NCBI GenBank assembly: GCA_014649555.1
Contig: BMTG01000003.1
Span: forward strand, 554,694-618,693
Reading direction: 5' to 3'
DNA length: 64,000 bases
Source: Streptomyces globisporus
GTDB taxonomy: Bacteria > Actinomycetota > Actinomycetes > Streptomycetales > Streptomycetaceae
Positions within the stretch are counted from its first letter, which is position 1. Each line of letters starts with the position of its first letter. Positions 36,021 through 44,679 of this stretch are shown piece by piece. The notes beneath the pieces are model-generated. The model ran no database searches. It was given only the letters and a program-made list of their open reading frames with translations, and was not told the DNA's origin. Position numbers and translations under genes: made by a program.

Positions 36021-37079
36021 ATGCTGAACCGGCTTCCGTTCGCCGAAGCGTTGCGCTCGACCGTGGGCATCCCCGAGCGCAGCAAGCTTCTGGACAGCAG
36101 TCCGCGGTCACGGGTGTGGCGGGTCCGGCTGGCCGACCGGAGTCCGGTGATCGTCAAGCAGATCACCGACGGCGGGGACGCGGGCGCCGACGCGGACACC
36201 CGATTCGCGCGGGAGATCGCCGGGCTGCGCCTGGCAGGACGGGCGATCGGCCCCGCCGTGGCTCCCGCGGTGCTCGCCACGGACCCGCCCTCACGGGTGA
36301 TGGTCCTGGAGCACGTGGACGACCTCGGCAGGACGGACGACTGGATGCCGGGGTACGCCGAGTCGCTCGCCCGACTGCACGCCCTGACCGGACCGGCCGA
36401 CGAGGGCACGCTCCCGGCCTGGTCGGGACCCACGGCCGCCGACGCGGAGTCCTTCCTCACCCTGGCCCGGGCGTTCGACGTGCCCGTCCCGTCCGTGGTG
36501 CTCGATGAACTCACCGGCCTCTTGGACCGGTTGGACCCCACCCCGCATCATGCGCTGCTCCACGGCGACCCGTGCCCCGGCAACGACCTGCGCGCCACCG
36601 ACGGTGTCCGCTTCGTCGACTTCGAACGGGCCTCGCTCGGCAACGGACTGGTCGAACTCGCTTACTTCCGCACCGGCTTCCCCACCTGCTGGTGTGCGAT
36701 GTCGGTCACCGCGGCCCCGCTCGCGGAGGTCGAGGACATCTACCGGACCACCTGGCGCGGCCTTACCGGCCAAGATGTGCCGGGCGACCTCGCCGACGCG
36801 TGCGCCGGCTGGCTGATCCAGGGAGATGCGCTCGTCGAGCGGGCCCACCGCGGGACGGTCGACCAGTTCGCCCGAGTACCCACCGAGGACTTCACGTGGG
36901 GCCGCGTCTCCGCCCGCGAGCGCCTCGTCCACCGCCTCGGCGTGGTCGCCGGCATGACCCGCGACCACGACCACCTGCGCGCCGTCGGCCGCCTCAGCTC
37001 CGCCCTGGCCGCACGCCTGCTGGCGTGCTGGCCGAAACTGCGGCCGCTGCCCGCGCACGACACCCGCCCCTGGTTCTAG
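36021..37079 (+). CDS. Aminoglycoside phosphotransferase-family kinase
   Basis: A 352-aa APH/choline-kinase fold protein. The ATP-binding Lys lies in VIVKQIT (about residue 46), the hinge region is VMVLEHV, the catalytic loop is LLHGDPCPGND, and the metal-binding motif is VDFE, with Glu replacing the usual second Asp. The ATG at 36021 lies 8 nt after TAGGCT, a good -10 element (36008-36013), so the mRNA may be leaderless. The substrate could be a small alcohol, an antibiotic or a methylated sugar; resistance should not be assumed. Confidence 0.75.
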   Translation: MLNRLPFAEALRSTVGIPERSKLLDSSPRSRVWRVRLADRSPVIVKQITDGGDAGADADTRFAREIAGLRLAGRAIGPAVAPAVLATDPPSRVMVLEHVDDLGRTDDWMPGYAESLARLHALTGPADEGTLPAWSGPTAADAESFLTLARAFDVPVPSVVLDELTGLLDRLDPTPHHALLHGDPCPGNDLRATDGVRFVDFERASLGNGLVELAYFRTGFPTCWCAMSVTAAPLAEVEDIYRTTWRGLTGQDVPGDLADACAGWLIQGDALVERAHRGTVDQFARVPTEDFTWGRVSARERLVHRLGVVAGMTRDHDHLRAVGRLSSALAARLLACWPKLRPLPAHDTRPWF

Positions 37080-37969
37080 GCCGAGTCGCAGAGGTTCCGT
37101 CTCCCACAGGCCCGGCGCCCGTTCCGTGTGGTCTCGGCCGGTCGGCTCCGCCGGGTCTCTCGCCCGGGCTCCACTTCGCGCACATCCCTGAGGCCGCCGC
37201 CCATGACGCCGGTGTAGCCCCCCCTCTCTCGGGTAAATGCGGACATCCCCGACGCAGGGCCGGATGCCTGGACAGTGCTCGCAAAGCGCAACCAGGAACA
37301 AAGGATGCGTCAATTACCGGCGGATATTCTTGACCGCCGGGAGAAAATCCGCTGCGTGACAAGTGGAGTCTCTGCGGTTAGTGTTGGACCGGATTCGGGG
37401 CCCGAACTCTCGTATTGGTTCACCCTGCGCGGCCTTGACCGGCCACCGGCTGGAACGCACCACCAGGGGGAGGAAGCCGTGCCTCAGCCAGCTAACCTCT
37501 CAGGGTTACGCAACACTTGCGGGAACAGGTGGAAGACCGCACCGAACCACCGCACCCCGGGCCGGTTCCGCCCGCCGTGGCGCCGCGGACACACACCCGG
37601 CCCGTTGTTCCCGAGGATGTCACAGAGCCTTAACGTGCACAGTCGCACAAGGAATCAAAGGCCCGCGAAAGTGGAACCAGACGCGGGCCGGGCGCGTCTT
37701 GCACGGGGAATTACCTGTCCACGCAGGATATCTACGCGTCGGTAATAAATGCCGACGTGAAATGGGATTTCCGCCTGATTACGCGGCGGCATCCCGGCAA
37801 CAATACGCTCACGCGCCCGCGCGCTCCGCAGTTCCGCCCTCCGTCGCACCGAAGCGGACTTCACGTCCGCAGCGCGGGCATCATCTCGCGAGCGCCGTTC
37901 AACACATTCACAACATGCCGAACGACACGCGGCGTCACCCGCCGCGCTGGAAGTACGAGGGGTTCTGGT
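37080..37969. other. 890-bp region without a convincing gene
   Basis: Reading frames here lack Streptomyces codon bias, ribosome binding sites and family motifs, and the DNA is less GC-rich than its surroundings. It contains short hairpins, for example CCGGCGG-N10-CCGCCGG at 37317-37340 and GCGGAC-N5-GTCCGC near 37855. It is probably the long promoter/leader of the regulator at 37970 and the left edge of the biosynthetic cluster; remnants of decayed genes are possible. Confidence 0.45.
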
Positions 37970-38584
37970 ATGGCCGAGAAGGGCGGACGCGGACTGATGG
38001 TCCTGCACTCGTCACCTTTGATACGCAAGGCGATCCTCGATCTGTTCCGGGGCGATCCGAGCGTCACCGTACTGGGGGGCTGCCCCCACCCGACCGCGGT
38101 CGGCAGCCTCCCCGGCGGCCGGCCCGACGTGGCGCTCGTGGAGTACGAGCAGTGGCAGGAGGTCCTCGGCAACCTGCCCTACTGGAGCGGCACCCGCGTC
38201 ATCCTCTACAGCAGGGACAACGCCCCCCGCAGCGTCGTGGACTGCATCAGGGGCGGCGCCGCCGGGTTCGTCCACGAGTCGTGCCCGCCCGAGTCCATCG
38301 TCAAGGGGCTGCACGAGGTGCTGAGCGGACGCGGCTTCTGGCATCTGGGCGCGGACGAGCCGCAGCCGGAGACCCGGAAGGCCGGGCCGGTAGGCGCGTG
38401 GAAGCTGAGCGGGCGCGAGGAGGAGATCCTCGGCCTCTTACTCCGGCGGCGTTCCAACGAGGAGATCGCCCAGGAGCTCTGCCTCACCCAGCAAACCGTC
38501 AAGAACTACGCGAGCCGGGTCTTCCACAAGGTGGGCGTATCCGGGCGCAAGGAGCTGTTCAGAATGCTGAGGCCCTGCGGATGA
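37970..38584 (+). CDS. LuxR-family regulator with atypical receiver domain
   Basis: A 204-aa NarL/LuxR-type regulator. The C-terminal helix-turn-helix is canonical: LSGREEEILGLLLRRRSNEEIAQEL then LTQQTVKNYASRVFHKVG. The N-terminal receiver is degenerate. The acidic pair of motif 1 is absent (LMVLHSSPLIR), and the phospho-acceptor position reads PDVALVE with Glu instead of Asp. It may therefore work without a sensor kinase. The ATG at 37970 has a GAGGGG ribosome binding site; upstream codons in frame look non-coding. It overlaps the next gene (ATGA) and may be the cluster-situated regulator. Confidence 0.85.
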   Translation: MAEKGGRGLMVLHSSPLIRKAILDLFRGDPSVTVLGGCPHPTAVGSLPGGRPDVALVEYEQWQEVLGNLPYWSGTRVILYSRDNAPRSVVDCIRGGAAGFVHESCPPESIVKGLHEVLSGRGFWHLGADEPQPETRKAGPVGAWKLSGREEEILGLLLRRRSNEEIAQELCLTQQTVKNYASRVFHKVGVSGRKELFRMLRPCG

Positions 38585-39372
38585 CACCGTCACCGACCGC
38601 GCCCGAACCGGCGGCGAGCCCCCTCCTGGCCGAGCGGAACGGACGGGTGGTCACTCTCACACTGTGCCGCCCGCACCGCCGCAATGCGATGTCCACCGCA
38701 ATGCTGGAGCATCTCGCGGCCGAATTAATGCAGTTGACAAACTCGAAGGACGGGGCCCCGGGCGCGTTGGTGCTCACCGGGGCCGGTGGGACCTTCTCCA
38801 GTGGCGCGGACACCCGGGAACCCGACTGGCGCGATCTGTCCCGCCGCGCGGTGCGGCGGGCCCACTTCCGCACGGTGTTCGAGGCGTTGCACGAGGCCCC
38901 CTTCCCCGTGGTCGCGGCCGTGGAGGGGTACGCGCTCGGGGGTGGGCTCGAACTGGCCCTGGCCTGCGATCTGGTGGTGGCCGGCGAGGGCGCCCTGTTC
39001 GGGCTCCCGGAGCTCGGCGTGGGTGCGGTGCCGGGCGGCGGGGCGGTTCACTCGCTGCTGCGCCGCGCCGGACGCGGGGTGGCGGCCCGGATGCTGCTGA
39101 TACCCGGGGAGCGCGTACGGGCCGACGAACTCGCCCGGCTCGGCGCGGTCGAGCGCACGGTACCCGACGGCGAGGCGCTCGCAGCGGCGCGGGAGCTGGC
39201 GGCGTCCGTGGCTGCCGGAGATCCGGCACTCCTGACCGCGGGGGTCCGGCTACTGCGGGACTCCGGGCACCTGGACCGCACGAGCGCGCTCGGGGTGGAG
39301 AACGGCTACTGGTGGCAGGCCGCTTCGGCCGCGAACCGCGAGCCGGCCCTCCCCGGGGTCACCCCCTCCTGA
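38581..39372 (+). CDS. Enoyl-CoA hydratase/isomerase
   Basis: A 263-aa crotonase-family enzyme. The CoA oxyanion-hole segments are SSGADTRE and GYALGGGLELALACDL, and both catalytic Glu positions of true hydratases are present (GGGLE and FGLPELG). It is translationally coupled to the LuxR-type regulator. It could hydrate or dehydrate an acyl-CoA intermediate for the neighbouring polyketide-type pathway; its exact step is unknown. Confidence 0.85.
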   Translation: MTPSPTAPEPAASPLLAERNGRVVTLTLCRPHRRNAMSTAMLEHLAAELMQLTNSKDGAPGALVLTGAGGTFSSGADTREPDWRDLSRRAVRRAHFRTVFEALHEAPFPVVAAVEGYALGGGLELALACDLVVAGEGALFGLPELGVGAVPGGGAVHSLLRRAGRGVAARMLLIPGERVRADELARLGAVERTVPDGEALAAARELAASVAAGDPALLTAGVRLLRDSGHLDRTSALGVENGYWWQAASAANREPALPGVTPS

Positions 39373-39457
39373 ACACCCCGCGACAGAAGCGCTTCGCGCC
39401 ACCGCCGGTAGGCGCTTCGTTGCAGCAGGTGAACCGCCCCGTTACTCTGTTGATCAG

Positions 39458-39475
39458 ATTCAGTAATCAGTGAAT
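39458..39475. promoter_or_regulatory. Possible operator upstream of the ABC exporter
   Basis: An imperfect 18-bp inverted repeat, ATTCAGTAATCAGTGAAT (7 of 9 positions paired), lies in the AT-richer stretch about 115 bp before the ABC ATPase gene. Its size fits a TetR- or MarR-type site. A GbsR/MarR-type regulator is encoded at 58840, but no direct link is visible. Confidence 0.35.
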
Positions 39476-39588
39476 GTGCTGTACGTGCCGTACGCCTGTC
39501 ACTGACCCCCCACCCCCGATGCCCGCCGGACGACCCCGGCCGACCGTGGACGCACGAGCCGTGGGCGCAAGAGGAGAGCAGAAGAGAC

Positions 39589-40545
39589 GTGACCCCTCTC
39601 ATCGAATGTACGGATGTCACCAAGAAGTTCGGTGACTTCACCGCGCTGAGCCGGCTGAACCTGACGGTCCCCCAGGGCGTGGTCTACGGCTACCTGGGCC
39701 CCAACGGGGCAGGCAAGAGCACCACGATCCGGATGCTCATGGGCCTGTCCCGGCCCACCTCCGGCCAGGTCCGGGTGCTCGGCCAGGACCCGACCGACCC
39801 CGAGGTCCGCGGGCGCATCGGCTACCTCCCGGGCGAACTGCGACTGGACGACCGGCTGACGATCGGGCAGACGCTCGCGTCCTGGGGGCGGCTGCGCGGG
39901 CTGACGGACACCGCCCACCGGGACGACCTGGTCCAACGGTTCGGCATCGACCCCTCGCGCAAGGTGCGCGGACTCTCCACCGGCAACCGCCGGAAGGTGG
40001 GCCTGGTCGGCGCCTTCATGGCCCGGCCGGAGCTCCTGATCCTGGACGAACCGACCAACGGGCTCGACCCGTTGATGCAGCAGGTGTTCCTCGGCACCGT
40101 CGAGGAGGCCCGGGACAACGGCCAGAGCGTGCTGCTCTCCTCGCACATCCTCTCCGAGGTCGAGCGCGTCGCCGACCTGGTCGCGGTGCTCCAGGGCGGC
40201 AAGCTCGCCGCCTCCGGCCCGACGCGGGAGTTGCGCCGCCGCGCCGCGCAGCGCTTCCACATCACCTTCGCCGAGGGCGAGGAGGTCCCGCTCACCGGGC
40301 TGGCCGCTCTGGGCGGGGCGTCGGCAGTGGAGCGCCGCGCCCCCGACGGCCAAGAGGTCTCGCTGGCCTGGGCCGGATCGCCCGACGCGCTGCTGGCGTT
40401 CCTGGCGGGCCGCCGGATCACCACGCTCACCGCGCCGGAACCGGACCTGGAGGAGGCGTTCCTGGAGTACTACCAGAGCGACGTCCCCGGCAGCCGGGGC
40501 GCCACGGCCGAGGAGCCGTCACCGGCCGCCGACCCGGTGCGATAG
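39589..40545 (+). CDS. ABC exporter ATP-binding protein (DrrA-like)
   Basis: A 318-aa ATPase of the antibiotic-export (DrrA/CcmA) group. It has Walker A GYLGPNGAGKSTT, the signature variant LSTGNRRKVGLVGAF (LSTGN instead of LSGGQ), Walker B LLILDEPTNGLDP and the H-loop SSHILSE. The GTG start is preceded by GAGGAGAG. It pairs with the permease at 40618. Its place at the start of the biosynthetic cluster suggests export of, or self-protection from, the product, for example an ionophore. Confidence 0.88.
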   Translation: MTPLIECTDVTKKFGDFTALSRLNLTVPQGVVYGYLGPNGAGKSTTIRMLMGLSRPTSGQVRVLGQDPTDPEVRGRIGYLPGELRLDDRLTIGQTLASWGRLRGLTDTAHRDDLVQRFGIDPSRKVRGLSTGNRRKVGLVGAFMARPELLILDEPTNGLDPLMQQVFLGTVEEARDNGQSVLLSSHILSEVERVADLVAVLQGGKLAASGPTRELRRRAAQRFHITFAEGEEVPLTGLAALGGASAVERRAPDGQEVSLAWAGSPDALLAFLAGRRITTLTAPEPDLEEAFLEYYQSDVPGSRGATAEEPSPAADPVR

Positions 40546-40617
40546 CCGCGTACCCCACCGCCACGGGTCTCACGTCACCAAGGCCGCTCCCCCGGGCCGG
40601 CCGGAAGGGAAACACAC

Positions 40618-41424
40618 ATGTCATCGCCCAGCTCGGAGATCTTCCGGCGCGGAGTACAGATCCAGAAGCGCACCCTGATCGCCTGGTCGGCCGCGCTGGT
40701 CCTGCTCGCACTCTCCGTCGTCGGCGCCTGGCCGTCGATGGAGAAGTCCGGCGCCCTGGAGGACTTCGCCTCCGGCGTCTCGCCGGAGATGGCCGCGGCC
40801 TTCGGGATCGACCAGATCAGCAGCGCCAGCGGCTACCTCAAGGGGAACCTGTACGCGGTGCTGCTCCCGCTGCTCCTAGGCCTGATGGCCGTGACCGCGA
40901 CCGCCGCCCTGACCGGCGGCGACGAGGAGGCCGGGCGGCTGGAACTGCTTCTCGCGCTGCCGGTCGCCCGCCGCACCGTCTTCCTGGTGCGGTTCCTCTG
41001 CGTCGCCTTCGGACTGGCCGTCACCAGCGCGCTGGTGTGGCTGTCGGTGTACGGCTCCGTCGTCTCCCTGGACATGGACGTCTCCGGCGGCGGGGTCACC
41101 GCCGTGACGTTGACGGTCGGACTGCTCGCCGTGCTGCACGCGGGGATCGCGTACGCCGTCGTCGGCTTCGGTCTCGGCCGCGGCCCGGCGCTCGGCGCGG
41201 CCGCGGGCGTGCTCGTCGTCGGCTATCTGCTGCACGCCATCGCACCCATGTCCGACACCCTGGAGCCGCTGTCGAACGTGTCCCCCTGGGAGTGGGCGCT
41301 GGGCAGCGACCCGCTGGTCAACGGGGTCCCGTGGGGAGGGGTCGCCTTGCTGGTGGGCCTCGCCGCCGTGGTCGTCGCCGTCGGCACGTACGCGGTGGAC
41401 CGACGGGACGTCAAGAACGCCTGA
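40618..41424 (+). CDS. ABC-2 type exporter permease
   Basis: A 268-aa membrane protein with about six helices. The first helix (LIAWSAALVLLALSVVGAWP) is followed by an extracytoplasmic loop, then LLPLLLGLMAVTATAALTGGDEEAGRLELLLALPVARR, the charged coupling segment typical of ABC-2 permeases. It starts 72 bp after the ATPase gene and forms the channel of that exporter. A terminator hairpin follows, which separates this pair from the ketosynthase operon. Confidence 0.85.
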   Translation: MSSPSSEIFRRGVQIQKRTLIAWSAALVLLALSVVGAWPSMEKSGALEDFASGVSPEMAAAFGIDQISSASGYLKGNLYAVLLPLLLGLMAVTATAALTGGDEEAGRLELLLALPVARRTVFLVRFLCVAFGLAVTSALVWLSVYGSVVSLDMDVSGGGVTAVTLTVGLLAVLHAGIAYAVVGFGLGRGPALGAAAGVLVVGYLLHAIAPMSDTLEPLSNVSPWEWALGSDPLVNGVPWGGVALLVGLAAVVVAVGTYAVDRRDVKNA

Positions 41425-41435
41425 CCCGCAACGCC

Positions 41436-41479
41436 GCAGCGGCCCGGCCTCTCCTCCCACGGAGACGTCGGGCCGCTGC
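41436..41479 (+). terminator. Terminator hairpin after the ABC exporter genes
   Basis: Perfect 11-bp arms (41436-41446 and 41469-41479) with a 22-nt loop lie 11 bp after the permease stop. It separates the exporter transcript from the ketosynthase operon starting at 41615. Confidence 0.65.
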
Positions 41480-41530
41480 TGTGTGTACCGAAGCCCTTAC
41501 CGTACGAGAACAAGGAAGCGGTCAGAAAGT

Positions 41531-41598
41531 GAGTACTGACGGTCATCAGAGTTGACACGCATGAGTACTTGACGGCCATATCGAGGCTCATGTACAGG
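41531..41598 (+). promoter_or_regulatory. Promoter of the ketosynthase operon with direct repeats
   Basis: Two direct repeats, GAGTACTGACGGTCAT (41531-41546) and GAGTACTTGACGGCCAT (41563-41579), are 32 bp apart, three helical turns. The second contains a TTGACG -35 candidate (41569-41574), followed after 18 bp by TACAGG (41593-41598). Transcription would begin about 10 nt before the ATG at 41615. The spacing suggests a dimeric activator or repressor binding on one face of the DNA. Confidence 0.5.
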
Positions 41599-41614
41599 CA
41601 GTTAGCTTCGGTCC

Positions 41615-42907
41615 ATGGACAGCAGCCGAGACCCTTCCCCGGACCCCTCCGATCCCGTCGTGCTGACCGGCATCGGGTGCGTGCTGCCCGGCACCCCCGA
41701 TGTCCATGCCTTCTGGAGCCATGTCTCCACCGGAACGTCACAGGTGACCCGGCTGGAGAAGCCGGCATTCGCCGCCGCCGGGCTTCCGGTGCACGCGGCC
41801 GCGCAGCTCGGCGCGTTCGACACCGCGGCCCGGCTGCCGGACCTCGCTCCGGCCCATGCCGCGAAGTACAACCGGGACATCCTGGCCACGATGGCCGCCG
41901 TCGGCGACGCGCTCGCGGACGCCGGGATCACCCGGGGCCAGATCGCCCCGGAGCGGCTGAGCATCGTCCAGTCCTCCTCCCGCGGCCCGCTGTCCTGGTG
42001 GGCCGAGACCATCACGTCGGGCCCGGAGCAGGACCCGTACGCCGGCAAGGCGACGGCCATGTTCCGCGGGCTGGCCGGCTGCCCGGCCACCCTGGCCGCC
42101 ATTGCCGTCGGGGCGAAAGGCCTGGTCACCACGGTCAGCAGTGCCTGTGTCGGCGGCCATCACGCGATCGGCCTCGCCCTGCGCGAACTGCGGTCGGGCA
42201 GCGCCGACGTGGTGCTCGCCGGGGGCCACGAGTTCCCGATCACGCCCGAGGTCGCCCGCTGCTACCTGGGGCTCGGGGACGGAGTTCTCTCACCGGAGCG
42301 TGAGGACCCCGGCACCGCCGTCCGTCCCTACGACCGGGACCGGCGCGGATTCGCCCTGGGCGAGGGCGCGATGACGCTCTGTCTGGAGCGTGAATCGTCC
42401 GCCCGGGCGCGCGGCGCCCGGATCTACGCGCGGGTCCTGGGCCACCGCGCCCTCAACGAGGCCCACCACGCCACCAGCATGGACCTGGTCGGGGACGTCA
42501 CCGCCTCGGTCGTCTCCGGGGTACTCGACGACGCCGGGCGCAAGCCGGAGGAGATCGGCTACGTCTGCGGCCATGGCACCGCCACCCGGTACAACGACCT
42601 CGCCGAGAGCCGTGCCCTGCGCAGGCTGCTGCCGCACCACGACGACGCGGACCTGCCGCCGCACGGCTCCAACAAGCCGATCTACGGCCACACCTTCGGC
42701 ATGGCCGGGATCATCAACGTCGCCGCCACCTCGCTGATGCTCCACCACCAGCGGCTGGCCCCGACCGCCAACCACCGCACGCCGGACCCGGAGTGCGACC
42801 ACGACCACGTCGCCGAGGGGCCGCGCGACACCGAGTTCGACCTCGCGGTCTCGCTGTCCTTCGCCTTCGGCTCGCAAACCTCCGTCATGGCCCTGGAGCA
42901 CGCATGA
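41615..42907 (+). CDS. Beta-ketoacyl synthase, KAS II (FabF) type, canonical active site
   Basis: A 430-aa condensing enzyme and the first gene of the large biosynthetic operon. The full Cys-His-His set is present: Cys178 in TVSSACVGGHH, His320 in VCGHGTATRYND and His359 in KPIYGHTFGMAG, with the conserved Lys354. It should therefore carry out ordinary decarboxylative C-C condensation. The cluster lacks an acyl carrier protein, so its substrates are probably CoA thioesters. In the macrotetrolide system it would be one of the C-C-forming ketosynthases (NonP, NonQ or NonU). It overlaps the next gene by ATGA. Confidence 0.88.
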   Translation: MDSSRDPSPDPSDPVVLTGIGCVLPGTPDVHAFWSHVSTGTSQVTRLEKPAFAAAGLPVHAAAQLGAFDTAARLPDLAPAHAAKYNRDILATMAAVGDALADAGITRGQIAPERLSIVQSSSRGPLSWWAETITSGPEQDPYAGKATAMFRGLAGCPATLAAIAVGAKGLVTTVSSACVGGHHAIGLALRELRSGSADVVLAGGHEFPITPEVARCYLGLGDGVLSPEREDPGTAVRPYDRDRRGFALGEGAMTLCLERESSARARGARIYARVLGHRALNEAHHATSMDLVGDVTASVVSGVLDDAGRKPEEIGYVCGHGTATRYNDLAESRALRRLLPHHDDADLPPHGSNKPIYGHTFGMAGIINVAATSLMLHHQRLAPTANHRTPDPECDHDHVAEGPRDTEFDLAVSLSFAFGSQTSVMALEHA

Positions 42908-44679
42908 CCACAGCGCCCGAGCGTCCCCTCGCCGGCACTCCCTACCTGGCGAGCGGCCCCGACGACCTGATCAGCCGCTTCGTCCGCGCGGGTGACCACG
43001 TGCACGCGGCGGCGACCATGTCGCGGCCCAATGCCCTGCTGAACGCGGTGTGCCGCACCTTCGCGGGAAGCCGCAGCCTGACCGTGAGCACCACCGCCGT
43101 GCACTCCAGCGCGCACGCGCTGGCCCTCTCCGGAGCCGTACGCAAGGTGATCACCGGATTCGTCGGGGACACCTACCCCTCGCCGCGCCCCAACCGCCTC
43201 TACCGCGAACTGGCCGAGGGCAGGCCGTTCGAGATGGAGATGTGGTCGCTGCTGAGCTACACCCAGCGGCTGATGGCCGGGGCGCTCGGCCAGCCCTTCG
43301 CCACCACCGGCTCGATGCTCGCCGAGACCGACCTCCGGCACGGCAAGGAGGGCGTCCTCCACTCGGTGCCGCACCCCGAGGACCCGGCGCGCACGGTCAC
43401 CCTGCTCAGCCCGCTGCGCCCGCGCCTCACCCTCTTCCACGGCGTCGTCGCCGACCGCCGGGGCAACGTCGTGGCGTGTCCCCCGCTGGGCGAGGGAGCC
43501 TGGGCCGCGTACGCGGCGACCGACGGCGTCCTCGCCTCGGTGGAGGCGATCGTCGACGACGAGGTGATCGCGGCGATGCCCGACCGGGTGGTGATCCCCG
43601 CCGCCCGCGTCCTCGGTCTGTGCGAGGCCCCGCTCGGCGCCCACCCGCAGTCGCTGCGTACGGGCGGGCTCGCCGGAGTGGACGGCTATCTCGACGACTA
43701 CGCGTTCCTCACCGACATCGTGGCCGCCTGCAAGACCCCGGAGACCGCCGCCGCCTGGTACGAGGAGTGGGTCGGCGGAGTGCCGGACCACGCCGCGTAC
43801 GTGGAGAGGCTGGGCGCGCGGCGCCGTAACGAACTGGTCTTCCCCGCTCCCCCGGGCGGTCCCGCCGCCGCGGGGAAGACCCCCGCCACGGTGCCGGCCG
43901 GCACCGGGCCCACCGAGCAGGAGCAGCTGATCGTGCTCGGCGCCCGCACCGTCGCGGACCTGGTGCGGGAGCGCGGCTACGACACGCTGCTCGCCGGGAT
44001 CGGCACCTCGCACATGTCGGCGTGGCTGGCGGCCCGGCTGCTGGCGGACGACGGCGTCCAGGTGCAGGTGGCCGCCGAACTGGGCCTGCAGTCGATGGAT
44101 CCCGCTCCCGGGGACGTCTTCCTCTTCAGTCAGCGGCACGCGGAGCGTTCGCAGATGCTGTCGGGGGTCGCGGAGACACTGGGCGGCGCGGTCGCCGCCA
44201 ACCCTCGCTGCCTGGGCGTGCTGTCGGCTGCGGAGCTCGACCCGGACGCCAACATCAACACGACGCTGCTGCCGGACGGCCGGTGGATCACGGGCTCCGG
44301 CGGGGCCAACGACATCGCCTCGTCCGTGGACTGCGTGGTGATCGCGGTCGCCTCGGCCCGCCGCTACGTCCCGCGGCTGACCCACCTGACCAGTCCGGGC
44401 CTGCGGGTCCGCGAGGTGGTCAGCCAGTTCGGCCGCTTCACCCGGCCGGGAGCCGGCACCGCCTTCGAACTGACGAGCTGGCTGCCGCCGGTACCCGGAC
44501 GGGGCCGCACGGAGGCGGACCTCCCCGACGGGCCCGAGGCGGCGGTCCGCGACCTCACCGGCTGGGATTTCCCCGACGGCTCGACGGGGGTCGGCGCGTT
44601 CCTGACCGACGAGAAGCCCGTCACCAGCGAAGAACTCTCGCTCCTGCGCACCATGGACCCGGAAGGCTTCTACCGATGA
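42904..44679 (+). CDS. Fused CoA-transferase (alpha and beta domains)
   Basis: A 591-aa protein with two class I CoA-transferase halves. Residues 1 to about 312 are the alpha-like half (FVRAGDHVHAAATMSRPNALL, LFHGVVADRRGNVV). An Ala/Pro/Gly linker of about 25 residues follows, and then the beta-like half from about 340. That half has AAELGLQ, with Glu392 as candidate catalytic residue, and GSGGANDIA. It would move CoA between acyl donors. Succinyl-CoA is a precursor of nonactic acid, so making or recycling a dicarboxyl-CoA starter is a reasonable inference. It is coupled to its neighbours at both ends. Confidence 0.82.
   Translation: MTTAPERPLAGTPYLASGPDDLISRFVRAGDHVHAAATMSRPNALLNAVCRTFAGSRSLTVSTTAVHSSAHALALSGAVRKVITGFVGDTYPSPRPNRLYRELAEGRPFEMEMWSLLSYTQRLMAGALGQPFATTGSMLAETDLRHGKEGVLHSVPHPEDPARTVTLLSPLRPRLTLFHGVVADRRGNVVACPPLGEGAWAAYAATDGVLASVEAIVDDEVIAAMPDRVVIPAARVLGLCEAPLGAHPQSLRTGGLAGVDGYLDDYAFLTDIVAACKTPETAAAWYEEWVGGVPDHAAYVERLGARRRNELVFPAPPGGPAAAGKTPATVPAGTGPTEQEQLIVLGARTVADLVRERGYDTLLAGIGTSHMSAWLAARLLADDGVQVQVAAELGLQSMDPAPGDVFLFSQRHAERSQMLSGVAETLGGAVAANPRCLGVLSAAELDPDANINTTLLPDGRWITGSGGANDIASSVDCVVIAVASARRYVPRLTHLTSPGLRVREVVSQFGRFTRPGAGTAFELTSWLPPVPGRGRTEADLPDGPEAAVRDLTGWDFPDGSTGVGAFLTDEKPVTSEELSLLRTMDPEGFYR

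Noticed and set aside
36021-37079. APH-like kinase as an antibiotic-resistance gene
   Set aside because: Only the general fold motifs are visible; no feature ties it to aminoglycosides, and a DFE variant replaces the usual motif.
37275-37745. 156-codon open frame upstream of the LuxR-type regulator
   Set aside because: Low-complexity Arg/Pro/Gly composition, no codon-position bias and no recognisable family.
39389-39420. Short GAAGCGCTTC palindrome as a terminator
   Set aside because: The stem is only a few base pairs with no loop, too weak to call.
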